Assembly: GCA_903925075.1 (NCBI GenBank)
Contig: CAIYDQ010000128.1
Span: forward strand, 1 to 64,000
Direction: 5' to 3'
Length of the DNA: 64,000 nt
Origin: an uncultured Geobacter sp.
Lineage (GTDB): Bacteria > Desulfobacterota > Desulfuromonadia > Geobacterales > Geobacteraceae
Shown here piece after piece: positions 39,668 to 49,222 of this stretch (position 1 is its first letter; every line of letters starts with the position of its first letter). The position numbers were made by a program, and so were the translations under genes. Below the pieces are notes generated by a model. It was not told the DNA's origin and searched no databases. It was given only the letters and a program-made list of their open reading frames with translations.

Positions 39668-41581
39668 TCATTCTCCTAAAAGGCGCCGAATCTCGGCGAT
39701 GGGGCGCGGCTTGCCGAGCCTTGGCAACTGTCGTACCGCGTCCTGCAGGGAAACCAGGCCGCTGGCCGCCTTGCACAGTCCCGACTCCAGCAGCGTCACC
39801 ATGCCGGTCGTTTCCGTGGAGACCTTCCTGATTTCATAAGAGGTCTTCTTGCTGAGGATCGCGTCCTTCACCATCTCGTTCAAAATCAGCATCTCGAACA
39901 CCCCGACCCTCCCCCGGTAGCCGCTGAACCTGCACTTGGGGCAGCCCCGCCCGATGCTGAACTCGGCGCCCCTGAGATCGAGGTTGCTGTAGCCTATGCG
40001 CCGAAGCTCCGTGGGCGTCGGCAGGTACGGCTCGATGCACTCCGGGCAGATGCGGCGCAACAGTCGTTGCGACAGCACGCAGACCACGGTGGAGGCGATC
40101 AGAAACGCCTCGATGTTCATGTTCATCAGGCGCAAAAGGCCGCCGACGCTGTCCTCGGTGTGGAAGGTGGTGAGCACCTTGTGGCCGGTCAAAGCGGCCT
40201 GGATGGCGGTTTCGGCGGAAAAATTGTCGCGGATCTCGCCGAGCACGATGATGTCGGGATCCTGGCGCACGATGTGCCGCAGGGTCTCCTCGAAGGTCAC
40301 CCCGATCTTCGGGTTGATCGAGCACTGGGCGATCCCCTCGATGACGTACTCCACGGGCTCCTCGGCGGTGACGATGCTGGTGTTGAGGTCGTTCATGTGC
40401 CGCACGCAGCTGTAGAGGGTCGAGGTCTTGCCGCTGCCGGTCGGTCCGGTGACGATCAGCACGCCGCTGGGGGTGTCGAGCGCGTCGTCGATGAACTTCT
40501 CCAGCATGCGCGCCGGCATGCCGATCTCGTTCAAGTCCAAAAGCTCCCCCTTCTTGCTCAGCAGGCGCAGCACGATCTTTTCGCCGTAGATGGTGACGTA
40601 GAAGGAAACCCTCATGTCGAGGCTGGAGCCGCTCTTGGCGCTCTCATAACAGATCCTGCCGTCCTGGTGGCGCCTTCTTTCGGCGATGTCCGCCTCGGCC
40701 ATCACCTTGATCCTGCTGCTGATGGGCATGGCCAGTTCTTTGGCCAGGTCCTTGTAAAGAGTGAGCATGCCGTCCCGGCGAAAGCGCACCCTGAGGGAGC
40801 CCCGCAGCGGCTCGATGTGGATGTCGCTCGCCCCGTCCTTCAGCGCCTCCTCGAAGATGGAGTTGACGATGCCGGTCACCGTATGTTCGTCCGTGGCGGT
40901 GGCGCTCCCCTGCAGGATGCCTCTCTTCAGCGAGGTCACCACCTCCCGGATCCCCTTCAGCGTGGCGATGGCGAAGACGGTCCCCGCGCCGAACAGCTTC
41001 TCCGCGGTTTTTCTCCCCTCAAGGTTCAAGGGGTCGGCGATCGCCACCAGGACCTGGCCGTGCTCCTCTCTGACCGGAATGAAGCTGTGTTGGGCGATCC
41101 ACTGCGGCGGCACTCGGGCCAGCAGGGCGCGGTCTATGTCCGAGGGCTCCAGCTCGATGTACGGATAGCCGAGCTGCGAGGCCAGCGCCTCCGCCAGGGT
41201 GTACTCCTGGATGAAGCGCTGTTCGACCAGGATCTCCCCCAGCATCTTGCAGTTGTCCCCTTCGTGCTGCATCCCCAGGGCCGCCTGCAGTTCCGCGGGC
41301 TTCAAGTAGCCCAGTTCGACCAGCAGGGCGCCGAGCTTGACCGCGACGATGTTGCTGCGCAGCGTTTCCCGGAGCTGCTCCCTGCTGAAAAAGTTCAGAT
41401 CGAGCATGACCGCGATCAGCGTGCGCGGGGTGGGAAGCTTTCTTTTTACCCGCTGCGCATATTTGAGTTGTTCATCCGCGAGCAAGCCGCATTTGACCAG
41501 CATCGCGGCCAGCTCCAAACCGGAATCGCCGGCTCCCTCCTTGCGTTGCGTGTCGCCGACATCGCTCAACCCGGTATGCAT
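39668..41581 (-). CDS. GspE/PilB-family secretion or pilus assembly ATPase
   Basis: 637 residues. Two N-terminal MshEN-type modules (about 25-90 and 90-190, with LGEILVEQRFIQEYTLAEAL), then a catalytic domain with DIHIEPLRGSLRVRFR, Walker A TGPTGSGKTST, Asp box EEPVEYVIEGIAQ, Walker B IIVLGEIRD and the His box. A tetracysteine zinc site (CPEC, CPKC) follows. MshEN modules can bind c-di-GMP. No other type II secretion or type IV pilus gene is nearby. Start at 41581 follows GGGGGAGGGCAT; the frame is open to 41701. Confidence 0.88.
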   Translation of the reverse strand: MHTGLSDVGDTQRKEGAGDSGLELAAMLVKCGLLADEQLKYAQRVKRKLPTPRTLIAVMLDLNFFSREQLRETLRSNIVAVKLGALLVELGYLKPAELQAALGMQHEGDNCKMLGEILVEQRFIQEYTLAEALASQLGYPYIELEPSDIDRALLARVPPQWIAQHSFIPVREEHGQVLVAIADPLNLEGRKTAEKLFGAGTVFAIATLKGIREVVTSLKRGILQGSATATDEHTVTGIVNSIFEEALKDGASDIHIEPLRGSLRVRFRRDGMLTLYKDLAKELAMPISSRIKVMAEADIAERRRHQDGRICYESAKSGSSLDMRVSFYVTIYGEKIVLRLLSKKGELLDLNEIGMPARMLEKFIDDALDTPSGVLIVTGPTGSGKTSTLYSCVRHMNDLNTSIVTAEEPVEYVIEGIAQCSINPKIGVTFEETLRHIVRQDPDIIVLGEIRDNFSAETAIQAALTGHKVLTTFHTEDSVGGLLRLMNMNIEAFLIASTVVCVLSQRLLRRICPECIEPYLPTPTELRRIGYSNLDLRGAEFSIGRGCPKCRFSGYRGRVGVFEMLILNEMVKDAILSKKTSYEIRKVSTETTGMVTLLESGLCKAASGLVSLQDAVRQLPRLGKPRPIAEIRRLLGE

Positions 41582-41790
41582 ATGCCCTCCCCCTGATGCG
41601 GCGCCTGAACGCCCGCCGGTTCCGCTGCTATCGCTTCCTGGCCGATCCGGGCGACTCTTGTTGACATCCAACCCGAAACCTTGGTAGTATACCATGTTCA
41701 ATTGGACGCAACTAATAAAGCTCCCCTCTAAATCTGCCGCATTCGTTAATGTCCAGATGGTGCCGGTATCAAAGGAACGGGCTTGAAGCC

Positions 41791-42480
41791 ATGAAAAAGA
41801 AAGAGAAACCGAAGGAAAAAGAGAAGGAATTCGCCGTTTCTCCCTTCAAGGGGTTGAAGGGCACGACGCTTGAGCTGAGCAAGCCGGTCGCCGCGCCGAC
41901 TCCTCCTCCCAAAGCGGTAAAGCTCCCCGAGCAGGACGATGCTGCGCTGTTTTGGGAGGCGGTAGCCGACGTGCGCCGTCTGGGTCCGGCAGCCGCCGCG
42001 CCGTCACGGGTCAAGGCGCCTCCGGCCAAGGCGCAGCGCGACGACGAGGAACAGCGCATTTTTATGCAGGCCGTGGAGGCCTTGAAGATGGATGTCCGCT
42101 TCGGCGACGATCTCTCAGAAGAGGCGGTCCCGCAACGTCCCGCGCCGGTCAACCGGTTGAGGCAGGTGCGCCGGGGCGGGATCAGGATCGACCTGCAACT
42201 CGACCTGCACGGACTCACCAAGGACGAGGCGCTCGAGAACCTGGAGCGTTTCGTGAAAGGCGCTTATAACCGAGGCCAGAAAGGCGTGCTGGTAATCACG
42301 GGCAAGGGCAACAACTCTGCGAGCGAGCCGGTCCTGAAGTCCGCCGTCTCCGGGTGGCTCAGGGACATCGGCAAGAGCATGATCAGCGAGTTCGCTCCCG
42401 CCCCCAAGGAAATGGGGGGAAGCGGCGCCATCGTGGTTTTCCTGAAGGAGAAAAAGATCCAGGAGCAACCGGAATCCTAG
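41791..42480 (+). CDS. Smr-domain protein
   Basis: 229 residues. A Lys/Glu-rich N terminus (KKKEKPKEKEKEF) and a Pro/Ala-rich linker lead to a C-terminal Smr domain (about 140-225) with LDLHGLTKDEALENLERFV and VLVITGKGNNS, the conserved LDLHG and GxG motifs. Smr domains bind or cut RNA or branched DNA. Start chosen at the ATG at 41791; a longer frame to 41749 begins in a region without a site. Confidence 0.85.
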   Translation: MKKKEKPKEKEKEFAVSPFKGLKGTTLELSKPVAAPTPPPKAVKLPEQDDAALFWEAVADVRRLGPAAAAPSRVKAPPAKAQRDDEEQRIFMQAVEALKMDVRFGDDLSEEAVPQRPAPVNRLRQVRRGGIRIDLQLDLHGLTKDEALENLERFVKGAYNRGQKGVLVITGKGNNSASEPVLKSAVSGWLRDIGKSMISEFAPAPKEMGGSGAIVVFLKEKKIQEQPES

Positions 42481-42631
42481 CCGCGGCGCCTTTCCTTCCT
42501 TTAAGCCCCATTCCCGCCAGTCATTCCCCATCGAGAAAGCATCGAGAAAGACCAAGTCCCGGGCATCGCCGGTATTTCTGAATTCCGAAATCTGGGGTTA
42601 ACTCTTCGGAATCACAAGGTGGGGGCCGCTT

Positions 42632-43531
42632 ATGGAAAACGAGCAAATTTACCGGATCGGCGTCGACTTGGGCGGCACCAAGACCGAGGCCGTGGTTCTC
42701 GACCGTGCCGATGCGGTCCTATTGCGCGAACGCAGGTCGACGCCGCTGGCCGAGGGGTACGAGGCGATCCTCGCCTCGGTGGCTCAGATAGTCCTCGACG
42801 CTTCTTCGTGCCTGCCTCCCGGCAGCGACTACTCGGTTGGCGTGGGCATTCCGGGCTCCGTCGACGCCGGGACCGGCCTGGTGCGCAACGCGAATTCCGT
42901 CTGCCTGATCGGCCGTCCCTTTCAAGCCGAACTGGAGCGGCTGTTGGGCAGAAAGATCAAGGTGCGAAACGACGCCGACTGCTTTACCTTGGCGGAGTGC
43001 CGCAACGGGGCGGGCGCCGGATACGGCGTAGTTTTCGGAGTGATCATGGGGACCGGATGCGGCGGCGGCATCTGCTGGCAAGGTGAGGTGCGGGAGGGGC
43101 CGCATCGGATCTGCGGCGAGTGGGGGCACCTGTCGGTGGATCCCCTCGGGGCCGCCTGCTACTGCGGCAATCGCGGTTGCGTGGAGACGAAGATCAGCGG
43201 TTCCGGCGTCGAAAAAAGCTTCCGAAGCCGTTACGGGGAGAGCCTTTCCATGGAGCGGATCGTTGCCGGCGCCAGAGCCGGCGAGCCGCGCTGCTGTGCC
43301 GCCTTCGAGGCCTTTCTGGATGACTTCGGCCGCAGCCTGGGCGGGGTTATCTCCATCCTCGACCCGGATGCGGTGGTGCTGGGAGGCGGGCTCTCCAACA
43401 TCGAAGAGCTCTACAGCCGCGGCGTCGAGCGGGTGCGGCACTACGCCTTCCACAACGACCTGCGCACCCCGATTCTTAAAAACCGGCTGGGCGATTCGGC
43501 AGGGGTTTTCGGCGCGGCTTGGATCGGATAG
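42632..43531 (+). CDS. ROK-family sugar kinase
   Basis: 299 residues with the ROK plan: phosphate motif GVDLGGTKTEAVV, VGIPGSVDAGTGLVRNAN, catalytic Asp in VRNDADCFTLAE, MGTGCGGGICWQG, and the zinc/ROK signature GEWGHLSVDPLGAACYCGNRGCVE. The closest types are N-acetylglucosamine kinase and fructokinase; the substrate cannot be fixed from sequence. It stands alone with a good start region. Confidence 0.87.
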   Translation: MENEQIYRIGVDLGGTKTEAVVLDRADAVLLRERRSTPLAEGYEAILASVAQIVLDASSCLPPGSDYSVGVGIPGSVDAGTGLVRNANSVCLIGRPFQAELERLLGRKIKVRNDADCFTLAECRNGAGAGYGVVFGVIMGTGCGGGICWQGEVREGPHRICGEWGHLSVDPLGAACYCGNRGCVETKISGSGVEKSFRSRYGESLSMERIVAGARAGEPRCCAAFEAFLDDFGRSLGGVISILDPDAVVLGGGLSNIEELYSRGVERVRHYAFHNDLRTPILKNRLGDSAGVFGAAWIG

Positions 43532-43666
43532 GATCGGATATTTCAGGTTTAACCGCTGTCGATTTTGTAATCCAAGATCCGGCTGCTATAGTTTCCCTTT
43601 CGTTCTCAGACAACCAATTCTCTCGGCGCCAAAGACCAGCCGTACTGGCGCAAAAGGCGGTTATGA

Positions 43667-44077
43667 ATGGAAGCTGGAAAGGGCAACAAGGTGAGGGTCA
43701 GATTCAAATGCCGGCTGCAAGATGGCAAGATCTATCAGGTAGGAGAGCAGAATACGCTGGATTTTGTTGTCGGCGCGGGCAGCGTTCCCCCCGCCCTGGA
43801 CGCCGGTCTCATCGGAATGAAGCCCGGCGAACGTCGCATCATTCAAGTGCCCGCCTCGGAAGTTAATCTCTTTGCTTTTCCCAAGGGATCGCATTTCACG
43901 TTGGACAAAAAGACCCCCCCGGGGATCGCCTACGAGTTTGGACCCGGAGAGGGAGGGGACGTTTCGCAGTCGATCCCTTCAGGTGAGACGCGATATTTGC
44001 GCGAGCCCATCCCCGCAGGCGCCGACGTCATCTTCGAAGTGGAAATGCTGGCCGTTGAGGCTCTGTCCTCCGGCTAA
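43667..44077 (+). CDS. FKBP-type peptidyl-prolyl isomerase-like protein
   Basis: 136 residues. The FKBP core is seen in LQDGKIYQVGEQNTLDFVVG, VPPALDAGLIGMKPGERRII, VPASEV and the C-terminal strand VIFEVEMLAVEAL. The stretch between (FPKGSHFTLDKKTPPG) departs from SlyD-type insert-in-flap proteins, so it is a simple or diverged FKBP. No signal peptide, so it is cytoplasmic. Confidence 0.75.
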   Translation: MEAGKGNKVRVRFKCRLQDGKIYQVGEQNTLDFVVGAGSVPPALDAGLIGMKPGERRIIQVPASEVNLFAFPKGSHFTLDKKTPPGIAYEFGPGEGGDVSQSIPSGETRYLREPIPAGADVIFEVEMLAVEALSSG

Positions 44078-44087
44078 AGGTCCAAGG

Positions 44088-44387
44088 TCAGGCCATCTTG
44101 TCCTGCACGCTTTTTATCTTCTCTTCCATGGTCTGTTCGCGGTCGGTCCGCGTGCCCAGTTTCATGGTCGTAGTCACGCGCGGCGCGCCCATCTGGTGCA
44201 CCACCTCGTGGCAGCGCTTGACCGCCGCGAACACCTCGTCCCATTCCCCCTCGATGTTGGTGCCGTAGGAGTGCAAAGCCGTCTTCAGCCCGGCCTCGTT
44301 CAGCACCTTTTCGCAGGCTGCGATATAGGGGGATAGCGACACTCCGACGCCAAGCGGCACGACGCACAAGTCGACCAATACTTTCAT
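44088..44387 (-). CDS. MTH1187/thiamine-binding family protein
   Basis: 99 residues starting MKVLVDLCVVPLGVGVSLSPYI, with LHSYGTNIEGEWDEVFAAVKR and a C-terminal helix, typical of the MTH1187 (DUF77) ferredoxin-like family; some members bind thiamine-like ligands. The exact role is unknown. The stop is 10 bases from the convergent FKBP gene. Confidence 0.82.
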   Translation of the reverse strand: MKVLVDLCVVPLGVGVSLSPYIAACEKVLNEAGLKTALHSYGTNIEGEWDEVFAAVKRCHEVVHQMGAPRVTTTMKLGTRTDREQTMEEKIKSVQDKMA

Positions 44388-44518
44388 GTATATTCTCCTT
44401 TTAGAGCGGTTGCCAGGCGGAACACAAACGCCTATCGCAGGTTAAAATAGGCGGGGACCAATGTCAAAGAAAACATGGCGATTGACGTCTTTCGCCCTCG
44501 TGCCGACGACTCGCTTCC

Positions 44519-47500
44519 CTATCGCGCCGCCAGGGCGATCTCCTTCAACCCCCTCAGATCCAGCTTGCCGGTGCCGAGCATCGGCAGGCTGTCCACTTCC
44601 AGATAACAGTCCCGCCCCGGCTTCCAGAGGTTGGGGAGCGCGCTCTCGGCCAGCAGGCGATACAGCGCGTCGGCGTCGGCCGCTCCTTTGGTGTAGACGA
44701 CCATCAGCCGCTCGCCCTTCTTCTCGTCGGGCACGGAGGTGACAGCCAGCACGCCGTTTTGCCCCAGCCGGCCGTGCAGCTCGTCTTCCACCGCGCCGTG
44801 CGGCACCATTTCGCCTCCGATCTTGCTGAAACGGGAGAGCCGGTCGGTGATGCGGATGAAGCCGTCCTCGTCCATGACGCCGATGTCGCCGGTCACGTAC
44901 CAGCCATCCCGAACCGCCTCGGCGGTCTTGTCGGCTCTCCCCAGATAACCAAGCATGACGTTGGGCCCCCTGACCAGGATCAGCCCCGACTCCCCCGGCT
45001 TGAGCGCCGCGCCGCTCTCCGGATCGACCACGCGAATGGCGACGCCCGGCACCGGGTGCCCGACGCTCCCCTCCTTGGCGCCGTGCTGCCGCACCCCGTC
45101 GATCTCCACGTCCGGCAGGCTCAGCGTGATCACCGGCGACAGCTCGGTGGCGCCGTATCCCTCCAGCGGGCGGATGCCGAATTTCTCCTGAAAGGCGTCG
45201 GCCACTTTCACCTTCAACTTTTCGGCCCCCGTCACCACCAGCCTTAGGGTGGCGAAATCCTCCTTCTTCGCCCGGCGCAGATAGGCCAACAGGAAGGTCG
45301 GCGTCGCCAGCAGGATGGTGGACTTGTGCTCGCGCACCACCTGGGCGATCTTCTCGCCGTCCATCGGGTTGGGATGGTAGGCGGCGGAGAAGCCGCTCAC
45401 CAGCGGGAACCACAAGGTGCCGGTGAACCCGAGCGAATGGAAGAAGGGGAGGGCGGAGCAGACGTTGTCGTTCAGGTTCACCCGGAACACCATGCGCAAG
45501 GCCTCGATGTTGGACATGATGTTGTGGTGGCTGAGCATGACCCCTTTGGGCTCGCCGGTGCTGCCGGAGGAGAAGATCACCGTGGCGGTCCGATCGGCAT
45601 GAAAGCCTGATTGCCGGCAAAGGAGCGCGGACGGGAACAGGCGCGCCTTGAGGAGGGCGATCGCCTTTTCGACGCCGGAGAGGGCGGGGAGCAGATCCTC
45701 CAGATAGATCGTTCCCTCCACCCGCGGCAAGGCGGGAACCGTCTCCAGGAAGGCGCGCGAGCTGATCACGGTGGCGATGCCGCATTGCTCGATAGCCGAG
45801 CGATACGACGCCTCGGCGGCGGTGTAGTTGAGGTTTACCGGCACGCGCCCGCTAAGCGAAAGCGCCAGGTTGGCGAGCACGCCTCCCGCCGACGGCGGCA
45901 ACAGCACGCCGACATAGGCCTCCTTGCCGATGGCGCTCTCCAGTTTCCCTGCCAGGGCTATCGCCGCGGCCAAGGTTCTGCCGTAGCTGAGCGTCTTGCC
46001 TGAGGTGTCGGCTATGGCGGGGCGCCGCCAGTTTTCTCTGGCCGAGCGGATGAAGCACGACGCCAGCGGTTTGCGACCGGGCTTGCGGGAATCGAAGTAG
46101 TCGCAGGAAAGCTCGGCGACCTTCTGCCGCACCTCCACGGCAAGGCTCCCTGCCGGCATCGCTTCTCCGAAATGGATGGAGACCGGATAGGGGGAGATGG
46201 CCGGCGGCCGGGAAAGGAGGCGGCCGTGGGCATAGGAGAGGATGCTTCCCCAGGCGCCGCCGATGTAGACCGGGATGATCGGATGGCCGCTGTCCTTGAC
46301 GATGCGCTCGAAGCCGCCCCGGAACTCACGCAGCATGCCGTTTCTGGTGAGCTCCCCTTCGGCGAAGATGCAGACCATGTAGCCTTCGTCCAGGGCGGCC
46401 CGCGCCCGCTTGATGAACTCGACGATCCCCTTCCTGCCATCGCCGGAAGAGACCGGGATCACCCCCATCAGGCGGAAGAGCCAGTTCAAAAAAGGCGTGT
46501 TGTAGATGCTGCGCTCCATGACGAAGCGGATTCGGCGCTGGTTGGTGGCGGTCAACAGCAGGGCGTCCACCCAGGTGACGTGGTTGGGGATCAGGAGCGC
46601 CGGCCCCTCCACGGGGAGATTCTCGGCGCCCACGATGCGGATGCGGTAAAAGAGCCTCATGGTGATAAGGGCGACGAAACGGAGCAGGAAGTCGGGAAGA
46701 AGCCAAAGGGAGAGCGCGGTCAAGAGCAGGGTGGAGGCGCCGATCAGGCTGAAGCCCTGGGCCGCGCTGAGCTGCAACGGCCCGCTGAAAAGCCAGGTGA
46801 GTCCCGATGCCACCAGTATCCCGACCCAGTTGATGAAGCTGGAGGCGGCCAGCACTTCGCCGCGCTTGGCGGGATCGGCCCTGAACTGGATAAAGGTCTG
46901 CAGCGGCAGGCTGAAGAGGCCGGCGGAGATTCCGAAGAAGGCGATGATGGCCAGGCAGGTGACGAGGTTGTTCGGGGCGACGTGCAGCAGGACCGGCGCG
47001 ACGGCGAGGCCGGCCGCCCCGATGGGGACGATGCCGAATTCCACGTCCCGGCCGGAGAGTTTCGCCGCCAGCAGGGAGCCGAGACCGATGCCGAGCGCCG
47101 CAGCCAGGAACAGGTAGCCGCTTTGCGCCTCGGGCAGCCCCAAGCGCTCCATGCCGTAGCCGATCAGGTTCAATTGGGCGAAGGCGCCCACGAACATGAA
47201 GTAGGCCAGCCCGACGATGGCCAGCAGCAGGTGACGGTCCCCCCGGATGCCGTTCACCGTGCGCAGGATTTCGGCGGGGAAGAGGGCGATGGGGCGCGCG
47301 GTTGCGGGCGCCGCGGTCGGCTTCAGCATGCGGGCTGAGCCAAGGCCGCTCAGGGCGACGGCCAGGCAGAGGACGGCGGCGAGCCAGAACCGTCCGCCGC
47401 AGAGTTGGGTCAGGACCGAGGCGAGGGCGGTGCCGACGATGATCGCCAGGAAGGTGCAGGATTCGATCAGGCCGTTGGCCCGGGAGAGCTGGTCCTTGGC

Positions 47501-47893
47501 GACCAGCTCCGGGATCACCCCGTACTTGGCGGGAGCGAAAAGGGCGCTGTGCGTCGCCATCAGGAAGACGACCAGGTAGAGGGCGTTCTCCACGCCGACG
47601 GCGAAAGCCGCCACCGCCAAAGCGGTGACCGCCACCTCCACGACTTTCACCGCGACGATCAGGCGGGACTTGGCGAAACGGTCGGCCAGTCCCCCGGCCG
47701 GAGCCGAAAAGAGCAGGAAGGGGAGGACGAAGGCCGCGCCGACGGCGGCGGTGATGGCCCCCGCGCTGCTGCCGCCATGGTTGCCGATCAGGTAGAAGAT
47801 GATCAGCAGCTTCAGGATGTTGTCGTTGAGTGCTCCGAGAAATTGCGTGGTGTTGAGCCAAAAAAAGGAGTTTTGCCCGCGGGCAGTTTTCAT
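44519..47893 (-). CDS. MFS transporter - PlsC acyltransferase - AMP ligase fusion (LplT-Aas-like)
   Basis: 1124 residues in three parts. Residues 1-410 are an MFS domain with about 12 membrane segments (NTTQFLGALNDNILKLL at the start), resembling the lysophospholipid importer LplT. About 430-620 is a PlsC acyltransferase with the HX4D motif in NHVTWVDALLL and FAEGELTRNG. About 640-1120 is an AMP-dependent acyl-ACP/CoA synthetase (VIFSSGSTGEPKGVMLSHHN, GYGATELSPV, YVTGDIG). Together they would import lysophospholipids and re-acylate them, as separate LplT and Aas do in E. coli. ATG at 47893 follows GGAGGACGCAAAA. Confidence 0.9.
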   Translation of the reverse strand: MKTARGQNSFFWLNTTQFLGALNDNILKLLIIFYLIGNHGGSSAGAITAAVGAAFVLPFLLFSAPAGGLADRFAKSRLIVAVKVVEVAVTALAVAAFAVGVENALYLVVFLMATHSALFAPAKYGVIPELVAKDQLSRANGLIESCTFLAIIVGTALASVLTQLCGGRFWLAAVLCLAVALSGLGSARMLKPTAAPATARPIALFPAEILRTVNGIRGDRHLLLAIVGLAYFMFVGAFAQLNLIGYGMERLGLPEAQSGYLFLAAALGIGLGSLLAAKLSGRDVEFGIVPIGAAGLAVAPVLLHVAPNNLVTCLAIIAFFGISAGLFSLPLQTFIQFRADPAKRGEVLAASSFINWVGILVASGLTWLFSGPLQLSAAQGFSLIGASTLLLTALSLWLLPDFLLRFVALITMRLFYRIRIVGAENLPVEGPALLIPNHVTWVDALLLTATNQRRIRFVMERSIYNTPFLNWLFRLMGVIPVSSGDGRKGIVEFIKRARAALDEGYMVCIFAEGELTRNGMLREFRGGFERIVKDSGHPIIPVYIGGAWGSILSYAHGRLLSRPPAISPYPVSIHFGEAMPAGSLAVEVRQKVAELSCDYFDSRKPGRKPLASCFIRSARENWRRPAIADTSGKTLSYGRTLAAAIALAGKLESAIGKEAYVGVLLPPSAGGVLANLALSLSGRVPVNLNYTAAEASYRSAIEQCGIATVISSRAFLETVPALPRVEGTIYLEDLLPALSGVEKAIALLKARLFPSALLCRQSGFHADRTATVIFSSGSTGEPKGVMLSHHNIMSNIEALRMVFRVNLNDNVCSALPFFHSLGFTGTLWFPLVSGFSAAYHPNPMDGEKIAQVVREHKSTILLATPTFLLAYLRRAKKEDFATLRLVVTGAEKLKVKVADAFQEKFGIRPLEGYGATELSPVITLSLPDVEIDGVRQHGAKEGSVGHPVPGVAIRVVDPESGAALKPGESGLILVRGPNVMLGYLGRADKTAEAVRDGWYVTGDIGVMDEDGFIRITDRLSRFSKIGGEMVPHGAVEDELHGRLGQNGVLAVTSVPDEKKGERLMVVYTKGAADADALYRLLAESALPNLWKPGRDCYLEVDSLPMLGTGKLDLRGLKEIALAAR

Positions 47894-47954
47894 TTTTGCG
47901 TCCTCCGAGAGGCGTCCAGGCAACGCCTGAAAAAAAGATCATCCACTATAACAT

Positions 47955-49019
47955 TTATCTTCTGTCTGCCTTAGCGAGCTTGTTGGAATTTGCGAAAATC
48001 TCGTTGCCGACGCTCAATGCCTCCTTGAGCGCCACGTCTCGATCCCAGGGGTTGTCGATGCGGGCGATGGCGAGGATGCGCCGAGGCGAAAGACGCCCAA
48101 GGAAGGCATACGGGGAGACGATGCCGGTGTTCAGCAGGGGCATGTCGGTGCCGTAGAGGAGGCGGCCGTGCAGTTCACGATGCTTCAAAAGCCGCTGCAG
48201 GTGGCCCGGGCGGTTCAACTGGGTGAGCGCGGAGATGTCGGCATAGAGGTTGGGATATTCGCGGCAAAGGCGCAGGAAACGGTCGTGATTGCGCTCGCCC
48301 TCGTTGCGGCCGTTGCTCGCGGCGTGGGCGGCGATCACGGTCACCCCCAAGGAAAGCGGCAGGCGCAGGCGCTCCGGGTCGCCCAATTCGTCCCGGGTCC
48401 AGGTAAACGAGCTCTCCTCGCCGGTATGGGTGAGAAGCGGCAACCCCAGCTCTTTGAGCTTCAGGTAGAAAGGGATCAGCCGCTGATCGGCCGGATCAAT
48501 ATGCTGAATGGAGGGGAGCCATTTGATAAGGACTGCGCCGCCGGCAGCGGCGTCTTGCAGGCGCTTAACGGCGTCCTTGCGGTACGGGTTGATGCTCGCC
48601 CCGAAAAGGAGATTCGGGTAGCGCCTGACCTCGGCGGCCAGGAACTCGTTGGGGATGTAGATCTCGGTCTTCGCCAGGTCCAGTTCGCCGTCTTCCCCCA
48701 CCACGCCGTCCATCGCCAGCGCCACCGCCGCAGCCACGCGCCGCGACTGCGCCAGTTTTTCCGAAAGCCTGCGCAGCACCAGGACGTCTCCTTCCTTGAC
48801 CAGATCCTTTTCGGTCACGCCGAAAGCGCGCAGGTAGATCCGATATTTCCAGCTTTTGCGCAGGGCGGGGGAGACGAAGCAACCGCTCCCTCCTGCGCCG
48901 ATGCCGGCCGTATGGCAGTGAATATCGATGATGTTTTTTCCAGCTTCCATGGCGTCCGCCTTTCGGGAAGAAACAACCAGCAAGAGCATAACAGCGACAA
49001 TTAACCCGTGTGCATTCAT
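47955..49019 (-). CDS. exported amidohydrolase-family protein
   Basis: 354 residues. The first 23 residues form a signal peptide (LIVAVMLLLVVSSRKADA). The TIM-barrel metal site begins IIDIHCHTAGIG, followed by a possible Lys in VLIKWLPSIQHIDP, His in LLTHTGEES and VIAAHAASNG, and the final Asp in LLYGTDMPLLNTG. This matches amidohydrolase family 2 (decarboxylase or hydrolase types). The substrate is unknown. The gene is 31 bases downstream of the fusion gene start on the same strand. Confidence 0.8.
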   Translation of the reverse strand: MNAHGLIVAVMLLLVVSSRKADAMEAGKNIIDIHCHTAGIGAGGSGCFVSPALRKSWKYRIYLRAFGVTEKDLVKEGDVLVLRRLSEKLAQSRRVAAAVALAMDGVVGEDGELDLAKTEIYIPNEFLAAEVRRYPNLLFGASINPYRKDAVKRLQDAAAGGAVLIKWLPSIQHIDPADQRLIPFYLKLKELGLPLLTHTGEESSFTWTRDELGDPERLRLPLSLGVTVIAAHAASNGRNEGERNHDRFLRLCREYPNLYADISALTQLNRPGHLQRLLKHRELHGRLLYGTDMPLLNTGIVSPYAFLGRLSPRRILAIARIDNPWDRDVALKEALSVGNEIFANSNKLAKADRR

Positions 49020-49186
49020 CCCGCAATTCCCCTTTTTTGACTCGACATTCCGAGGCTTTTTCGCTTTCGATGGCTATGCCATTACAGAGAGCGTGCCGAA
49101 AAATCCGCTTGCCAGCTATCATGCTAATATTACATAGATTTACGGCCGGAGATTCATCCTTGGGCCATAGATAGGTGAACCTTTAA

Positions 49187-49216
49187 TTGACATGATATGC
49201 ACATGAGCTGTACATT
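49187..49216 (+). promoter_or_regulatory. sigma-70 promoter giving a probably leaderless mRNA
   Basis: TTGACA (49187-49192), 18 bases, TACATT (49211-49216). With a normal start point 6-8 bases after the -10 box, transcription begins at or within one base of the ATG at 49223. Confidence 0.5.
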
Positions 49217-49222
49217 ACGTGT

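Noticed and set aside
46172-47338. A 388-codon plus-strand frame within the acyltransferase fusion
   Set aside because: Composition (Gly, Asp, Gln, Arg) is that of an antisense frame in GC-rich DNA; the minus-strand gene has clear MFS and ligase motifs.
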